Of a DNA stretch of 64,000 bases, positions 1 to 8,153 are shown piece by piece. Each line of letters opens with the position of its first letter. Position 1 is the stretch's first letter. The notes under the pieces are model-generated. The model was not told the origin of the DNA, ran no database searches, and saw only the letters and a program-made list of their open reading frames with translations. Location of the stretch: NCBI GenBank assembly GCA_024742455.1, contig JANSYL010000001.1, forward strand, positions 372,001 through 436,000. The letters run 5' to 3'. The position numbers and the translations under genes are program-made. Source of the DNA: Paracoccaceae bacterium (GTDB lineage: Bacteria; Pseudomonadota; Alphaproteobacteria; Rhodobacterales; Rhodobacteraceae).

Positions 1-1
1 G

Positions 2-274
2 GCTATCGCGATCATCCGGGCCGAACACCCCGATCTTCTGCGCCGGTCCTGCGTGCATGAAGAGGTAGCGCAGGGCCTTGGCCTGCCCAATGACAGCCCC
101 GATGTGCGCCCGTCGATCTTCAACGACGATGACGAATTCGCGCTGCTGACGCGCCATGACGAATTGCTGCTGCGCATGCTTTACGACCGGCGCCTGAGTG
201 TCGGCATGACACCCGACAGCGCCCGTGACACGGTGCGCCGCATCGCCGAGGAGTATCTCGGCCAGGCCAGCTGA
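2..274 (+). CDS. DUF2927 domain protein, 3' fragment
   Basis: This is the C-terminal part of a gene cut by the window edge; the reading frame is open from base 2. The translated segment SCVHEEVAQGLGLPND, followed by PSIFNDDDEFALL and LLLRMLYDRRLSVGM, matches almost residue for residue the middle of the DUF2927 lipoprotein at 11874-13244 (CLHEEVAQALGPLND, DSIFNDDNLHAVL, LMLRAYYDPALRSGM). The family is a predicted secreted, possibly zincin-like domain of unknown role. Unlike the second copy, this one stops soon after the domain and has no C-terminal helical-repeat extension. The GTG at 53 that could serve as an internal start is unlikely, because the conserved motif extends upstream of it. Confidence 0.8.
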   Translation, partial: AIAIIRAEHPDLLRRSCVHEEVAQGLGLPNDSPDVRPSIFNDDDEFALLTRHDELLLRMLYDRRLSVGMTPDSARDTVRRIAEEYLGQAS

Positions 275-310
275 GCCGCCCCCGTTTTTCAACGCAACAA
301 AGGACAAAAA

Positions 311-754
311 ATGATGCGTGCCATCTCCCTTGCCGTCGGGCTGATCCTGGTGGGACCGCTTGCCGCGCAAGCCTGCCCCACCCTCGGCAGCCCGATGGCG
401 ATGCAGATCGTCACCGAGGCAGATTTCGGCGACCAGGGGGCGCGGTTCCCGGTGGTTGCCGGCGGCGATGTCTACCTGGGCAATTGCGGCTATCCCGGCG
501 GCTACACGATCACCCAGCCCGATTTCTCCTTTGACATGCGCGGCGTCTACGGCCCGATCCAGGTGTCGGTGGACAGCCCCGGTTGCGACACGCTCCTGCT
601 GATCAACGGCCCTGACGGGTCGTGGTATTACGACGATGACAGCTCGGGCGACCTGATGCCCTGGGTCGAGGTGGTCGCCAGCGACGGATTGCTTGACGTC
701 TGGGTCGGCACCTATGGGGGCGAATACTGCGACGCCACGCTGATCCTTTACTGA
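311..754 (+). CDS. small secreted Asp-rich protein, unknown function
   Basis: A 147-residue protein with a clear Sec signal peptide: Met-Met-Arg, a hydrophobic stretch to about residue 17, and a type I cleavage site Ala-Gln-Ala before Cys22. The mature part has four cysteines (22 and in LGNCGY, SPGCDT, GEYCDA), an even number that suggests two disulfides in the periplasm, and a calcium-like acidic patch WYYDDDSSGD. The beta-rich, Gly/Asp-rich make-up recalls small pre-peptidase-type domains, but I do not recognise the family. AAAGGA ahead of the tandem ATGs at 311/314 is a good ribosome site. It lies 36 bases after the DUF2927 fragment and may be cotranscribed with it. Confidence 0.7.
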   Translation: MMRAISLAVGLILVGPLAAQACPTLGSPMAMQIVTEADFGDQGARFPVVAGGDVYLGNCGYPGGYTITQPDFSFDMRGVYGPIQVSVDSPGCDTLLLINGPDGSWYYDDDSSGDLMPWVEVVASDGLLDVWVGTYGGEYCDATLILY

Positions 755-848
755 CCCCTCCCCGCCCCGATCCCGCGATTCCGTCTTGGACCTGCGCGGA
801 TCGGGGCGATATCATCGCGCCAAAGCCAGAACAGAACGGACCCACGCC

Positions 849-1970
849 ATGCCGATCTTCGATTTCCTTTCCGGTCAGTTCATCGACGTCATCGAATGGA
901 CCGACGACACCCGCGACACGATGGTCTACCGGTTCGAACGCTACGGCCATGAAATCAAGTATGGCGCCAAGCTTACCGTGCGCGAGGGGCAGACCGCCGT
1001 CTTCATCCACGAAGGGCAGCTGGCCGACGTGTTCACCCCCGGTCTCTACATGCTCGAGACCAACAACATGCCGATCATGACCAATCTTCAGCATTGGGAT
1101 CACGGTTTCAAATCGCCCTTCAAGTCCGAGATCTATTTCGTCAACACGAACCGGTTCACCGACCTGAAATGGGGCACCAAGAACCCGATCATGCTGCGCG
1201 ATCCGGAATTCGGGCCGACGCGCATCCGCGCCTTTGGCACCTACACGGTCAAGGTCGCAGATGCGGGCCGGTTCATGACCGAGATCGTGGGCACCGACGG
1301 CGAGTTCACCACCGATGAGGTGACGTTCCAGATCCGCAACATCATCGTGCAACAGTTCAGCCAGACGGTGGCGGGTTCGGGCGTGCCGGTGCTGGACATG
1401 GCGGGCAATACCGGTGAGTTCGGCAAGCTTGTGGCCCAGAAAATCTCGGAGACGATCGCCGCCTACGGCCTGACCCTGCCCGAGCTTTACATCGAGAACA
1501 TCTCGCTGCCGCCCGCAGTGGAAGAGGCGCTGGACAAGCGCACCTCGATGGGCGTGGTGGGCGATCTGGGCAAGTACCAGCAATTCGCCGCGGCCGAGGC
1601 GATGCAGGCCGCCGCCTCGAATCCGGGCGGCGATGGCGGCATGGGCGCAGGCCTTGGCATGGGGATGGGCATGGCGATGGCCAACCAGATGGCCAATACC
1701 GGCCCCTGGGGCGCGCAGCCGCAGGCCGCTCCCGCTGCACCGCCCCCGCCGCCGGTCGAACATGTCTGGCACATCGCCGAGAGCGGCGCGACCAAGGGGC
1801 CGTTCTCCAAGGCCGCGCTGGGCCGGATGGTCGCCAGCGGTGAGATGACGCGCGAGACAATGGTCTGGACCCAAGGACAGGATGGCTGGATGAAGGCCGA
1901 GGACGTGACGGAGCTGGCGCAGCTTTTCACCGTCCTGCCGCCACCCCCGCCCCCGCCGCCGGCGGGCTGA
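849..1970 (+). CDS. SPFH domain protein with C-terminal GYF_2 domain (YdjI-like)
   Basis: A 373-residue protein starting at the ATG at 849 (MPIFDFLSGQFIDVIEW); an upstream in-frame start at 786 lacks family similarity. Residues about 20-240 form an SPFH/virion-core-type domain as in Bacillus YdjI (EIKYGAKLTVREGQ, GLYMLETNNMPI, RTSMGVVGDLGKYQQF). A Gly/Met/Ala linker follows (GMGAGLGMGMGMAMANQMA), then a GYF_2 (DUF4339) module of the form WHIAESGATKGPFSKAALGRMV, and a poly-Pro tail. Such proteins are cytosolic or membrane-associated scaffolds linked to phage-shock membrane-stress systems. The zinc-ribbon membrane protein that follows at 2339 is the expected partner. Family call secure, role inferred. 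Confidence 0.85.
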   Translation: MPIFDFLSGQFIDVIEWTDDTRDTMVYRFERYGHEIKYGAKLTVREGQTAVFIHEGQLADVFTPGLYMLETNNMPIMTNLQHWDHGFKSPFKSEIYFVNTNRFTDLKWGTKNPIMLRDPEFGPTRIRAFGTYTVKVADAGRFMTEIVGTDGEFTTDEVTFQIRNIIVQQFSQTVAGSGVPVLDMAGNTGEFGKLVAQKISETIAAYGLTLPELYIENISLPPAVEEALDKRTSMGVVGDLGKYQQFAAAEAMQAAASNPGGDGGMGAGLGMGMGMAMANQMANTGPWGAQPQAAPAAPPPPPVEHVWHIAESGATKGPFSKAALGRMVASGEMTRETMVWTQGQDGWMKAEDVTELAQLFTVLPPPPPPPPAG

Positions 1971-2003
1971 TCAACCCCCCGCACCCCGTGAGTCGGCCTG
2001 AGG

Positions 2004-2051
2004 GTCAGGGACCGCCGAAGGCGACCGCCGGAACGGCGGCTTGTCCCTGAC
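2004..2051. repeat. nested inverted repeat in a 368-base gene-free gap
   Basis: The gap 1971-2338 between the SPFH gene and the zinc-ribbon gene holds no convincing coding sequence; the open frames on both strands are GC shadows. Inside it GTCAGGGAC (2004-2012) is perfectly complementary to GTCCCTGAC (2043-2051), and between them CCGCCG (2025-2030) pairs with CGGCGG (2034-2039) around a GAA loop. There is no T run after it, so it is not a classical intrinsic terminator. It may be a processing site, a weak terminator, or a repetitive extragenic palindrome. Confidence 0.5.
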
Positions 2052-2338
2052 GCGCGGGGCGACTCGCAGAGCACACTCGACAAGGCCCTGTTTCCGGCAG
2101 ACCTGCCCGCAAACGGCCTGATTGCAAATCCCTTCGGCCTGCCCAAAGCTTCGGCACAAGAAGATCGCGCCGGCACGGCGACGCGGCCCAAAGGGTCGCC
2201 CGCCGCGCGCGGCCCAACCGCCGCAGCCCGAAAGGGCGAGGCAGGCGGGAGAGCCCCGTTCCGACCATTCTTTCCTTGATCCGACGGCGCGCGCGCGGGA
2301 TGACTTGGGCAACCCTGCAAAAGACGGCCCCGATCCCC

Positions 2339-3463
2339 ATGTCCGATACCCAAGACCCCACGCTCGATCCCGCCCGCCCCGACGCCGAACACCGCTTTCC
2401 CTGCGACAATTGCGGGTCCGACATGCGCTACGCCCCGGGCGGCGATCACTTGGTGTGCGACCATTGCGGCAATGAACGCGGGATCGACGACGAAAGCCCC
2501 TTTGCCGGTGAGGCCGAGGCGCTGGTGGAGCTTGATTACGATGCCGCCATCGCCGCGAAACTGCCCGCGCAGGAGATGGAGGAAACCCGCATCTCGCAAT
2601 GCCCGTCCTGCGGGGCGCAGGTGGAGTTTCAGCCCGATATCCACGCCCGGGAATGCCCGTTCTGTGCCACGCCCGTGGTCACCGATACCGGCACGCATCG
2701 CCATATCAAGCCCAAGGGCCTGATCCCGTTCCAGCTGGCCGAACGCGAGGCGCACAAGGCGATGAACGACTGGCTGGGGCGGCTGTGGTTCGCGCCCAAC
2801 GGGCTGAAGGAATATGCCAAGAAGGGGCGCAAGATGGATGGCATCTACGTCCCCTACTGGACCTATGACGCCGATACCGCGACGCGCTATCGCGGGCAGC
2901 GGGGCGATGCCTATTACGTCACCGTGCGCGGGTCCGACGGCAAGTCGCGCCGCGAACGTCGCATCCGCTGGCGCCCGGCGCGCGGGCGCGTGGCGCGGTT
3001 TTTCGATGATGTGCTGGTGCTGGCCTCGCGCAGCCTGCCCAAAAGCTACACCGATGCGCTGGCGCCCTGGGACCTCGGCAAGCTTGACGGCTACCGGCCG
3101 GAATTCCTGTCGGGCTTCCGGGCCGAGGGCTATACGGTCGAACTCGATGAAGGACTGGAAGAAGCCAAGGCGATCATGGACGCCCAGATCCGCCAGGACA
3201 TCCGCCGTGATATCGGCGGCGACGAACAGCGCATTCTCGAGGTGCAGACCCGCATTTCGGACGTGACCTTCAAGCATATCCTGCTGCCGGTCTGGGTCGC
3301 GGCCTACAAGTATCGCGGCAAATCCTTCCGTTTCGTGGTCAATGGCCAGACCGGCAAGGTGCGGGGCGAGCGGCCCTATTCGGCCTGGAAGATCGCCTTC
3401 GCGGTTCTGCTGGTCATCGCGATCATCGCCGCGATCATCGTCGTGTCGGAAGGCGGCGTGTGA
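2339..3463 (+). CDS. double zinc-ribbon (TFIIB-type) membrane protein, YdjG-like
   Basis: A 374-residue protein; I chose the ATG at 2339 (MSDTQDPTLDPARPD) because the preceding 21 codons look non-coding. Two zinc ribbons are visible: FPCDNCGSD with LVCDHCGNE near residues 22-48, and QCPSCGAQ with ECPFCATP near 88-115. A central region of about 200 residues with conserved aromatic stretches (GIYVPYWTYDADT) follows, then one transmembrane helix at the extreme C-terminus (KIAFAVLLVIAIIAAIIVV). It is often annotated as a primosomal-N'-like helicase, but no helicase motif is present. In Bacillus the YdjG/YdjI pair recruits PspA to damaged membrane; pairing with the SPFH gene upstream suggests the same kind of complex. 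Its stop overlaps the next start. Confidence 0.8.
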   Translation: MSDTQDPTLDPARPDAEHRFPCDNCGSDMRYAPGGDHLVCDHCGNERGIDDESPFAGEAEALVELDYDAAIAAKLPAQEMEETRISQCPSCGAQVEFQPDIHARECPFCATPVVTDTGTHRHIKPKGLIPFQLAEREAHKAMNDWLGRLWFAPNGLKEYAKKGRKMDGIYVPYWTYDADTATRYRGQRGDAYYVTVRGSDGKSRRERRIRWRPARGRVARFFDDVLVLASRSLPKSYTDALAPWDLGKLDGYRPEFLSGFRAEGYTVELDEGLEEAKAIMDAQIRQDIRRDIGGDEQRILEVQTRISDVTFKHILLPVWVAAYKYRGKSFRFVVNGQTGKVRGERPYSAWKIAFAVLLVIAIIAAIIVVSEGGV

Positions 3464-4389
3464 GGGGCAAGGCAAGGCTGCTCTGCGCAGGCGAAGCCCT
3501 GATCGACATGCTGCCGCGCCAGACGGCGGAGGGCGAGACGGCCTTTGTGCCCTACCCCGGCGGCGCGACCTATAACGCGGCGATCGCGGCGGCGCGGCTT
3601 GGTCTGCCCACCACCGTCTTCACGGGCCTGTCCACCGACCTTTTCGGGGCGCGGCTGACCCGCGCGATGGAGGCCGATGGCGTCGACACGTCCCTGGCGC
3701 TGCGCACGGGCCGCCCCACGACGCTGGCCTTTGTCAGCCTGACGCGAGGGCACGCGCAGTATGAGTTCTACGATGAAAACACCGCCGGGCGGATGATCGG
3801 GGTGGAAGAGATCCCCGCGATCCCCGGGGGCGTGGCGGCAGCGCTGTTCGGGGGGATCAGCCTGGCCGTGGAACCGGCGGCCGAGGCCTATGCCGCGCTT
3901 GCCGACCGGGCACAGGCGGCGGGAAAGGTTGTGATGCTGGACCCCAATATCCGGCCCGGGTTCATCAGCGACCCGGCCCGGTACCGGGCGCGGCTCGACC
4001 GCCTGCTGGCAAAGACCGACATCCTGAAACTGTCAGATGAAGACCTGCACTGGTGGCAGGGAACGGGGGACGCGCAGGCGCTGCTTGGCTGCGGCCCGTC
4101 GCTGGTGCTGTTGACACGGGGGGCGAAGGGGGCCGTCGCCTACCGCAAAGGCGGCGCGGTCGAGGTTGCGGCCGACCCGGTCGGGGTCGTCGATACCATC
4201 GGGGCCGGTGACACGTTCAACGCGGGCTTTCTGGCCGGGCTGGAGGAGGCAGGTGCGCTGACCCGCGACGGATTGCAGGCAGCACCGGATGACGTGTTGA
4301 CCGCCGCCCTGACACTGGCGACCCGTGCGGCTGCCGTGACCGTGTCACGCGCCGGGGCCAATCCGCCGATGCGGAGCGACCTGGCATGA
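3460..4389 (+). CDS. PfkB-family sugar kinase, probable fructokinase
   Basis: A 309-residue ribokinase-like kinase that phosphorylates a sugar with ATP in the cytoplasm. It opens with [14 protein letters not shown], the typical N-terminal strand of fructokinases, has the glycine-rich substrate motif [16 protein letters not shown], and ends with the PfkB signature [17 protein letters not shown] carrying the catalytic Asp. The GTG start at 3460 overlaps the stop of the zinc-ribbon gene, and its own stop overlaps dtd, so the three are translationally coupled. The sugar specificity cannot be read from the sequence; fructose is the usual assignment for this branch. Confidence 0.9.
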   Translation: MRGKARLLCAGEALIDMLPRQTAEGETAFVPYPGGATYNAAIAAARLGLPTTVFTGLSTDLFGARLTRAMEADGVDTSLALRTGRPTTLAFVSLTRGHAQYEFYDENTAGRMIGVEEIPAIPGGVAAALFGGISLAVEPAAEAYAALADRAQAAGKVVMLDPNIRPGFISDPARYRARLDRLLAKTDILKLSDEDLHWWQGTGDAQALLGCGPSLVLLTRGAKGAVAYRKGGAVEVAADPVGVVDTIGAGDTFNAGFLAGLEEAGALTRDGLQAAPDDVLTAALTLATRAAAVTVSRAGANPPMRSDLA

Positions 4390-4823
4390 GGGCCCTGGTG
4401 CAGCGGGTCAGCGCGGCCGAGGTCACGGTGGACGGGGCGGTGATCGGGCGCAGCGGCCCCGGATTGATGATCCTTGTCTGTGCCATGGCGGGCGATACCG
4501 AGGGCGAGGCCCGCGCGCTGGCTGCGAAGATCGCGAAACTCCGCATCTTCAGGGACAATGACGGCAGGATGAACCGGTCGCTTCTGGATACCGGGGGCGG
4601 CGCGCTGGTGATCAGCCAGTTCACGCTGGCCGCCGACACGTCGCGCGGCAACCGGCCCGGGTTTTCCGCCGCGGCCCCGCCAGAGATCGGCGAACGGCTC
4701 TACCGCGTCTTTGCCGAGGCCCTGGCCGCCCTTGGTCCGGCGGTCGAAACCGGGCGGTTCGGCGCGGATATGGCGGTGACGCTGACCAATGACGGCCCGG
4801 TTACAATCTGGCTTGAAACCTAG
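4386..4823 (+). CDS. dtd: D-aminoacyl-tRNA deacylase
   Basis: A 145-residue protein of normal DTD length. It hydrolyses D-amino acids (and glycine mischarged on tRNA-Ala) from tRNA in the cytoplasm, a translation proofreading step. The active-site motif SQFTLAADT and the cross-subunit GPVT motif ([11 protein letters not shown] at the C-terminus) are both present, as is the N-terminal [16 protein letters not shown]. The start overlaps the kinase stop by four bases (ATGA). The pairing with a sugar kinase is probably only operonic. Confidence 0.95.
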   Translation: MRALVQRVSAAEVTVDGAVIGRSGPGLMILVCAMAGDTEGEARALAAKIAKLRIFRDNDGRMNRSLLDTGGGALVISQFTLAADTSRGNRPGFSAAAPPEIGERLYRVFAEALAALGPAVETGRFGADMAVTLTNDGPVTIWLET

Positions 4824-4937
4824 GCATTCCGCCCAAAAAGCAGGCAATGCGCGATGTTGCATCGCCAATCACCATCCAATCCCTAGCCTTTCCCGGGCCG
4901 TTTTGCAGCCATCCGCGAAGAGGGCTAGGAAGGGAGC

Positions 4938-6365
4938 ATGACCGAGCATTCCCCGTTCTTTGACGAGATGTCAGGCTCAGGCGCCGGGCTGCGGTCACCC
5001 TATGGCCGCTACCGCGACTGGTTCGACGGCGAGGACCTGCGCGACCTGCGCAAGAAATCGACGGAGGCCGAACGGTTTTTCCGCCGCACCGGTATCACTT
5101 TCAACGTCTACGGGGCGGATGAGGCCGATGAACGGCTGATCCCCTTCGATATCGTCCCGCGCATCATTTCGGGCCGCGAATGGTCCAAGCTGACCAAGGG
5201 CATCGAACAGCGCGTGCGCGCGATCAACGCGTTTCTCTACGACATTTATCACCGGCAGGAGATCCTGCGCGCAGGCCGCATCCCCGTGGACCTGATCGCC
5301 CGGAACGACGCGTTCCTGCCCCACATGATCGGGGTGACGCCGCCCGGCAATGTCTACACCCATATCGTCGGCGTCGACCTGGTGCGCACCGGAGAGGACG
5401 AATTTTTCGTGCTGGAGGACAATGCCCGCACCCCGTCGGGCGTGTCCTACATGCTGGAGAACCGGGAAACGATGCTGCAGATGTTTCCCGAACTGTTCAG
5501 CCGCATCCGCGTGCAGCCGGTGCAGAATTACCCGCTGGACCTGCGCCGGTCGCTGGCGGCCTGTGCGCCGCGCGTCTGCACCGAGGACTGCACCGTTGCG
5601 GTGCTGACCCCGGGCATCCACAACTCGGCCTATTTCGAACATGCCTTCCTGGCCGATCACATGGGCGTCGAGCTGGTCGAGGGCACAGATCTGCGCGTCG
5701 TCGATGGCAAGATCGCGATGCGCACGACCGAGGGCTACAAGGCCATCGACGTGCTCTATCGCCGGGTCGATGACGAGTTCCTCGATCCCCTGAATTTCAA
5801 CCCCGACAGCGTGCTGGGCGTGCCCGGTATCATGGATGTCTACCGCGCGGGCGGCATCACCATCGCCAATGCGCCGGGCACCGGCATCGCCGATGACAAG
5901 GCGATCTACAGCTACATGCCCGATATCGTGGAATTCTACACTGGCGAAAAGGCGATCCTGCAGAACGTGCCAACCTGGCGCTGTTCCGAGGCGGACGCGC
6001 TTGCCTATGTGCTGGATCACCTGGATGAGCTGGTGGTCAAGGAGGTCCACGGGTCGGGCGGGTATGGCATGCTGGTCGGCCCCGCCGCCTCGAAAAAGGA
6101 GATCGCGGCGTTCCGCGCCAAGCTGCAGGCCAAACCCGGCAACTACATCGCGCAGCCCACGCTGGCGCTGTCGACGGTGCCGATCTTGACGCAAAAGGGG
6201 CTGGCGCCACGCCATGTGGACCTGCGCCCCTTCGTGCTTGTGTCGCCCAACCAGATCACGATCACCCCGGGCGGGCTGACACGCGTGGCGCTGAAACGGG
6301 GGTCCCTGGTGGTCAACTCGTCGCAGGGCGGCGGCACCAAGGACACCTGGGTGCTGGAGGAATAA
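4938..6365 (+). CDS. circularly permuted ATP-grasp ligase of the Anbu cluster
   Basis: A 475-residue circularly permuted ATP-grasp protein (DUF404/DUF407 type). The family is predicted to form amide bonds between a carboxylate and an amine with ATP, and is a candidate peptide-tagging or small-peptide synthetase. Visible motifs are the N-terminal YDIYHRQEILRAGRIP, FVLEDNARTPSGVSYMLENR, and the ATP-grasp lysine/glycine loop VVKEVHGSGGYGMLVGP, followed by HVDLRPFVLVSP near the C-terminus. It is the first gene of an operon that continues 4 bases later with the alpha-E protein, then a transglutaminase and Anbu. GGAAGGGAGC ahead of the ATG is a good ribosome site. Family secure; substrate unknown. 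Confidence 0.9.
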   Translation: MTEHSPFFDEMSGSGAGLRSPYGRYRDWFDGEDLRDLRKKSTEAERFFRRTGITFNVYGADEADERLIPFDIVPRIISGREWSKLTKGIEQRVRAINAFLYDIYHRQEILRAGRIPVDLIARNDAFLPHMIGVTPPGNVYTHIVGVDLVRTGEDEFFVLEDNARTPSGVSYMLENRETMLQMFPELFSRIRVQPVQNYPLDLRRSLAACAPRVCTEDCTVAVLTPGIHNSAYFEHAFLADHMGVELVEGTDLRVVDGKIAMRTTEGYKAIDVLYRRVDDEFLDPLNFNPDSVLGVPGIMDVYRAGGITIANAPGTGIADDKAIYSYMPDIVEFYTGEKAILQNVPTWRCSEADALAYVLDHLDELVVKEVHGSGGYGMLVGPAASKKEIAAFRAKLQAKPGNYIAQPTLALSTVPILTQKGLAPRHVDLRPFVLVSPNQITITPGGLTRVALKRGSLVVNSSQGGGTKDTWVLEE

Positions 6366-6369
6366 CGCC

Positions 6370-7311
6370 ATGCTCGGCAAAACCGCGGGCGGGCTGTTCT
6401 GGATGTTCCGCTATCTTGAACGGTCGGAAAACACCGCCCGCCTGATCGAGGCGGGGTTCCGGATCGGCCTGACCCGGCCCGGCGGCGATGACGAGGAATG
6501 GGAAAGCGTCCTGACCACCGCCGCCGTCTGGCAGGCCTATCTCGCCCGGCATGGCGAACTGGACGCGGGCAAGGCCATCGATTTCCTGCTGCGCGACAGC
6601 ACCAATCCGTCATCGGTGCTGTCGGCCATCGCGGCGGCGCGCCAGAACGCGCGGCTGGTGCGCACGGCACTGACCCGCGAGGTGTGGGAGGCGGTCAACG
6701 ACACCTACATGATCCTGAAACAGGCGCTGGCGCGGCCCGTGTCCACCCGCGACCTGCCCGAAGTTCTGGCGATGATCCGGCAGCAATCGGCGCTGGTCCG
6801 TGGCGCGATGCATGGCACGATGCTAAGAAACGACGTGTTCGATTTCGGGCGTCTGGGCACCTTTCTGGAACGCGCCGACAACACCGCGCGGATCCTCGAT
6901 GTGAAATACTATGTGCTGCTGCCCTCGGTCAGCCAGATCGGCACCTCGCTGGACAATGTCCAGTGGGAGACGATCCTGCGCTCGGTCGCGGGGCAACGGT
7001 CCTACCGGTGGATCAACCAGGGCGAAACCACGCCGATGGGGATCGCCAATTTCCTGATCTTCGACGGGCGGATGCCGCGCAGCCTGGCGTTTTCGATGCG
7101 CAAGATCGCCACCAACATGACCTATCTGGAAAACGAGTACCGCGCGCGGCACGGATCGCATGACCAGACCGACGTGTTGCTGGCGCGGCTGGAGACCGGA
7201 TCGATCACGCGGGTGTTCGAGGATGGGCTGCACGAATTCATCACCGATTTCCTGACCGATCTGGCGCGGCTCGGCCAGCAGATCGAGATCGATTACCGGT
7301 TTCTGGGGTGA
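6370..7311 (+). CDS. alpha-E domain protein
   Basis: A 313-residue all-helical alpha-E (DUF403) protein of typical length. The family is defined by conserved glutamates in helices; here FRYLERSENTARLIEAG at the start and LGTFLERADNTARILDVKYY in the middle repeat the E-R-x-x-N-T-A-R pattern, which could bind metal or a peptide amine. It is almost always encoded beside a permuted ATP-grasp protein and a transglutaminase, as here (spacing 4 bases on each side). It has been proposed to act together with the ligase, but no biochemical activity is established. Cytoplasmic, no signal peptide. Confidence 0.9.
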   Translation: MLGKTAGGLFWMFRYLERSENTARLIEAGFRIGLTRPGGDDEEWESVLTTAAVWQAYLARHGELDAGKAIDFLLRDSTNPSSVLSAIAAARQNARLVRTALTREVWEAVNDTYMILKQALARPVSTRDLPEVLAMIRQQSALVRGAMHGTMLRNDVFDFGRLGTFLERADNTARILDVKYYVLLPSVSQIGTSLDNVQWETILRSVAGQRSYRWINQGETTPMGIANFLIFDGRMPRSLAFSMRKIATNMTYLENEYRARHGSHDQTDVLLARLETGSITRVFEDGLHEFITDFLTDLARLGQQIEIDYRFLG

Positions 7312-7315
7312 CGCG

Positions 7316-8119
7316 ATGCGGCTGAAGATCCTCCACACCACGACCTATCATTTCGACCAGCCGGTGCCCTACGGGTTGCAGCAATTGCGCCTGATCCCCA
7401 AAAGCCGCGCGGGCCAGACCGTGGTGGATTGGGACATGCAGATCGAAGGCGGCCGCGCGCAGACCGAGTTCACCGATCATCACCAGAACCGGGTTTCGCT
7501 GATTTCCTTCGACGCCAACGCCACCTCGATCGTGGTGCATTGCGAAGGCACGGTCGAAACGGCCGACCTGGCGGGTGTGATCGGCAAACACGGCGGGTTC
7601 GCGCCCTTGTGGTTTTTCCAGTCCTCGACCGAGCTGACCCGCGCCGGGGTCAATGTCCGTCGCCTTGCGCGCGGCCTGCGCGATGACCATGGCGAAGACC
7701 TGCCCCGGCTGCACGCACTGTCGGCCCGGGTGCTGGAGGAGGTGCCCTATGAAGTGGGCGTCACCCATGCCACGACCAGCGCCGAGGAAGCCATCGAGCA
7801 TGGCTGTGGCGTGTGCCAGGACCATGCCCATATCTTCCTGGCCGCCGCCCGGTCGATGGGATACCCGGCGCGTTATGTCTCGGGCTATCTGATGATGGAT
7901 GACCGCGTCCACCAGGATGCCAGCCACGCCTGGGCCGAGGTGCATGTGGAAGCGCTGGGATGGGTGGGGTTCGACATCTCCAACGGCATTTCGCCCGACC
8001 GGCGATACGTGCGGGTGGCGACCGGGCTCGACTACCGCGATGCCGCTCCGATCTCGGGCGTGCGCTTCGGCGCCGGGGGCGAGGCGATGTCCATCGACAT
8101 CCAGGTGCAGCAGCAATAA
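7316..8119 (+). CDS. transglutaminase-like cysteine protease of the Anbu cluster
   Basis: A 267-residue transglutaminase-fold protein with a beta-rich N-terminal domain (KILHTTTYHFDQPVPYGLQQ) and a papain-like core. The catalytic triad is intact: Cys167 in GCGVCQDHAH, His204 in ASHAWAEVH and Asp220 in GFDISNG. There is no signal peptide, so it acts in the cytosol, like the rest of this operon. In the cluster it could cleave or transfer the amide bonds made by the permuted ATP-grasp ligase. The start is 4 bases after the alpha-E stop; the protease gene follows after a 34-base gap with its own ribosome site. Confidence 0.9.
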   Translation: MRLKILHTTTYHFDQPVPYGLQQLRLIPKSRAGQTVVDWDMQIEGGRAQTEFTDHHQNRVSLISFDANATSIVVHCEGTVETADLAGVIGKHGGFAPLWFFQSSTELTRAGVNVRRLARGLRDDHGEDLPRLHALSARVLEEVPYEVGVTHATTSAEEAIEHGCGVCQDHAHIFLAAARSMGYPARYVSGYLMMDDRVHQDASHAWAEVHVEALGWVGFDISNGISPDRRYVRVATGLDYRDAAPISGVRFGAGGEAMSIDIQVQQQ

Positions 8120-8153
8120 CGCTTGGGCAGGGCGGGCGAAGGAAAACAGGCAG

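Noticed and set aside
1487-3475. Long minus-strand open frame opposite the SPFH and zinc-ribbon genes
   Set aside because: Low-complexity translation rich in Arg, Pro, Ala and His, no family motif; it is a high-GC shadow of two recognisable genes.
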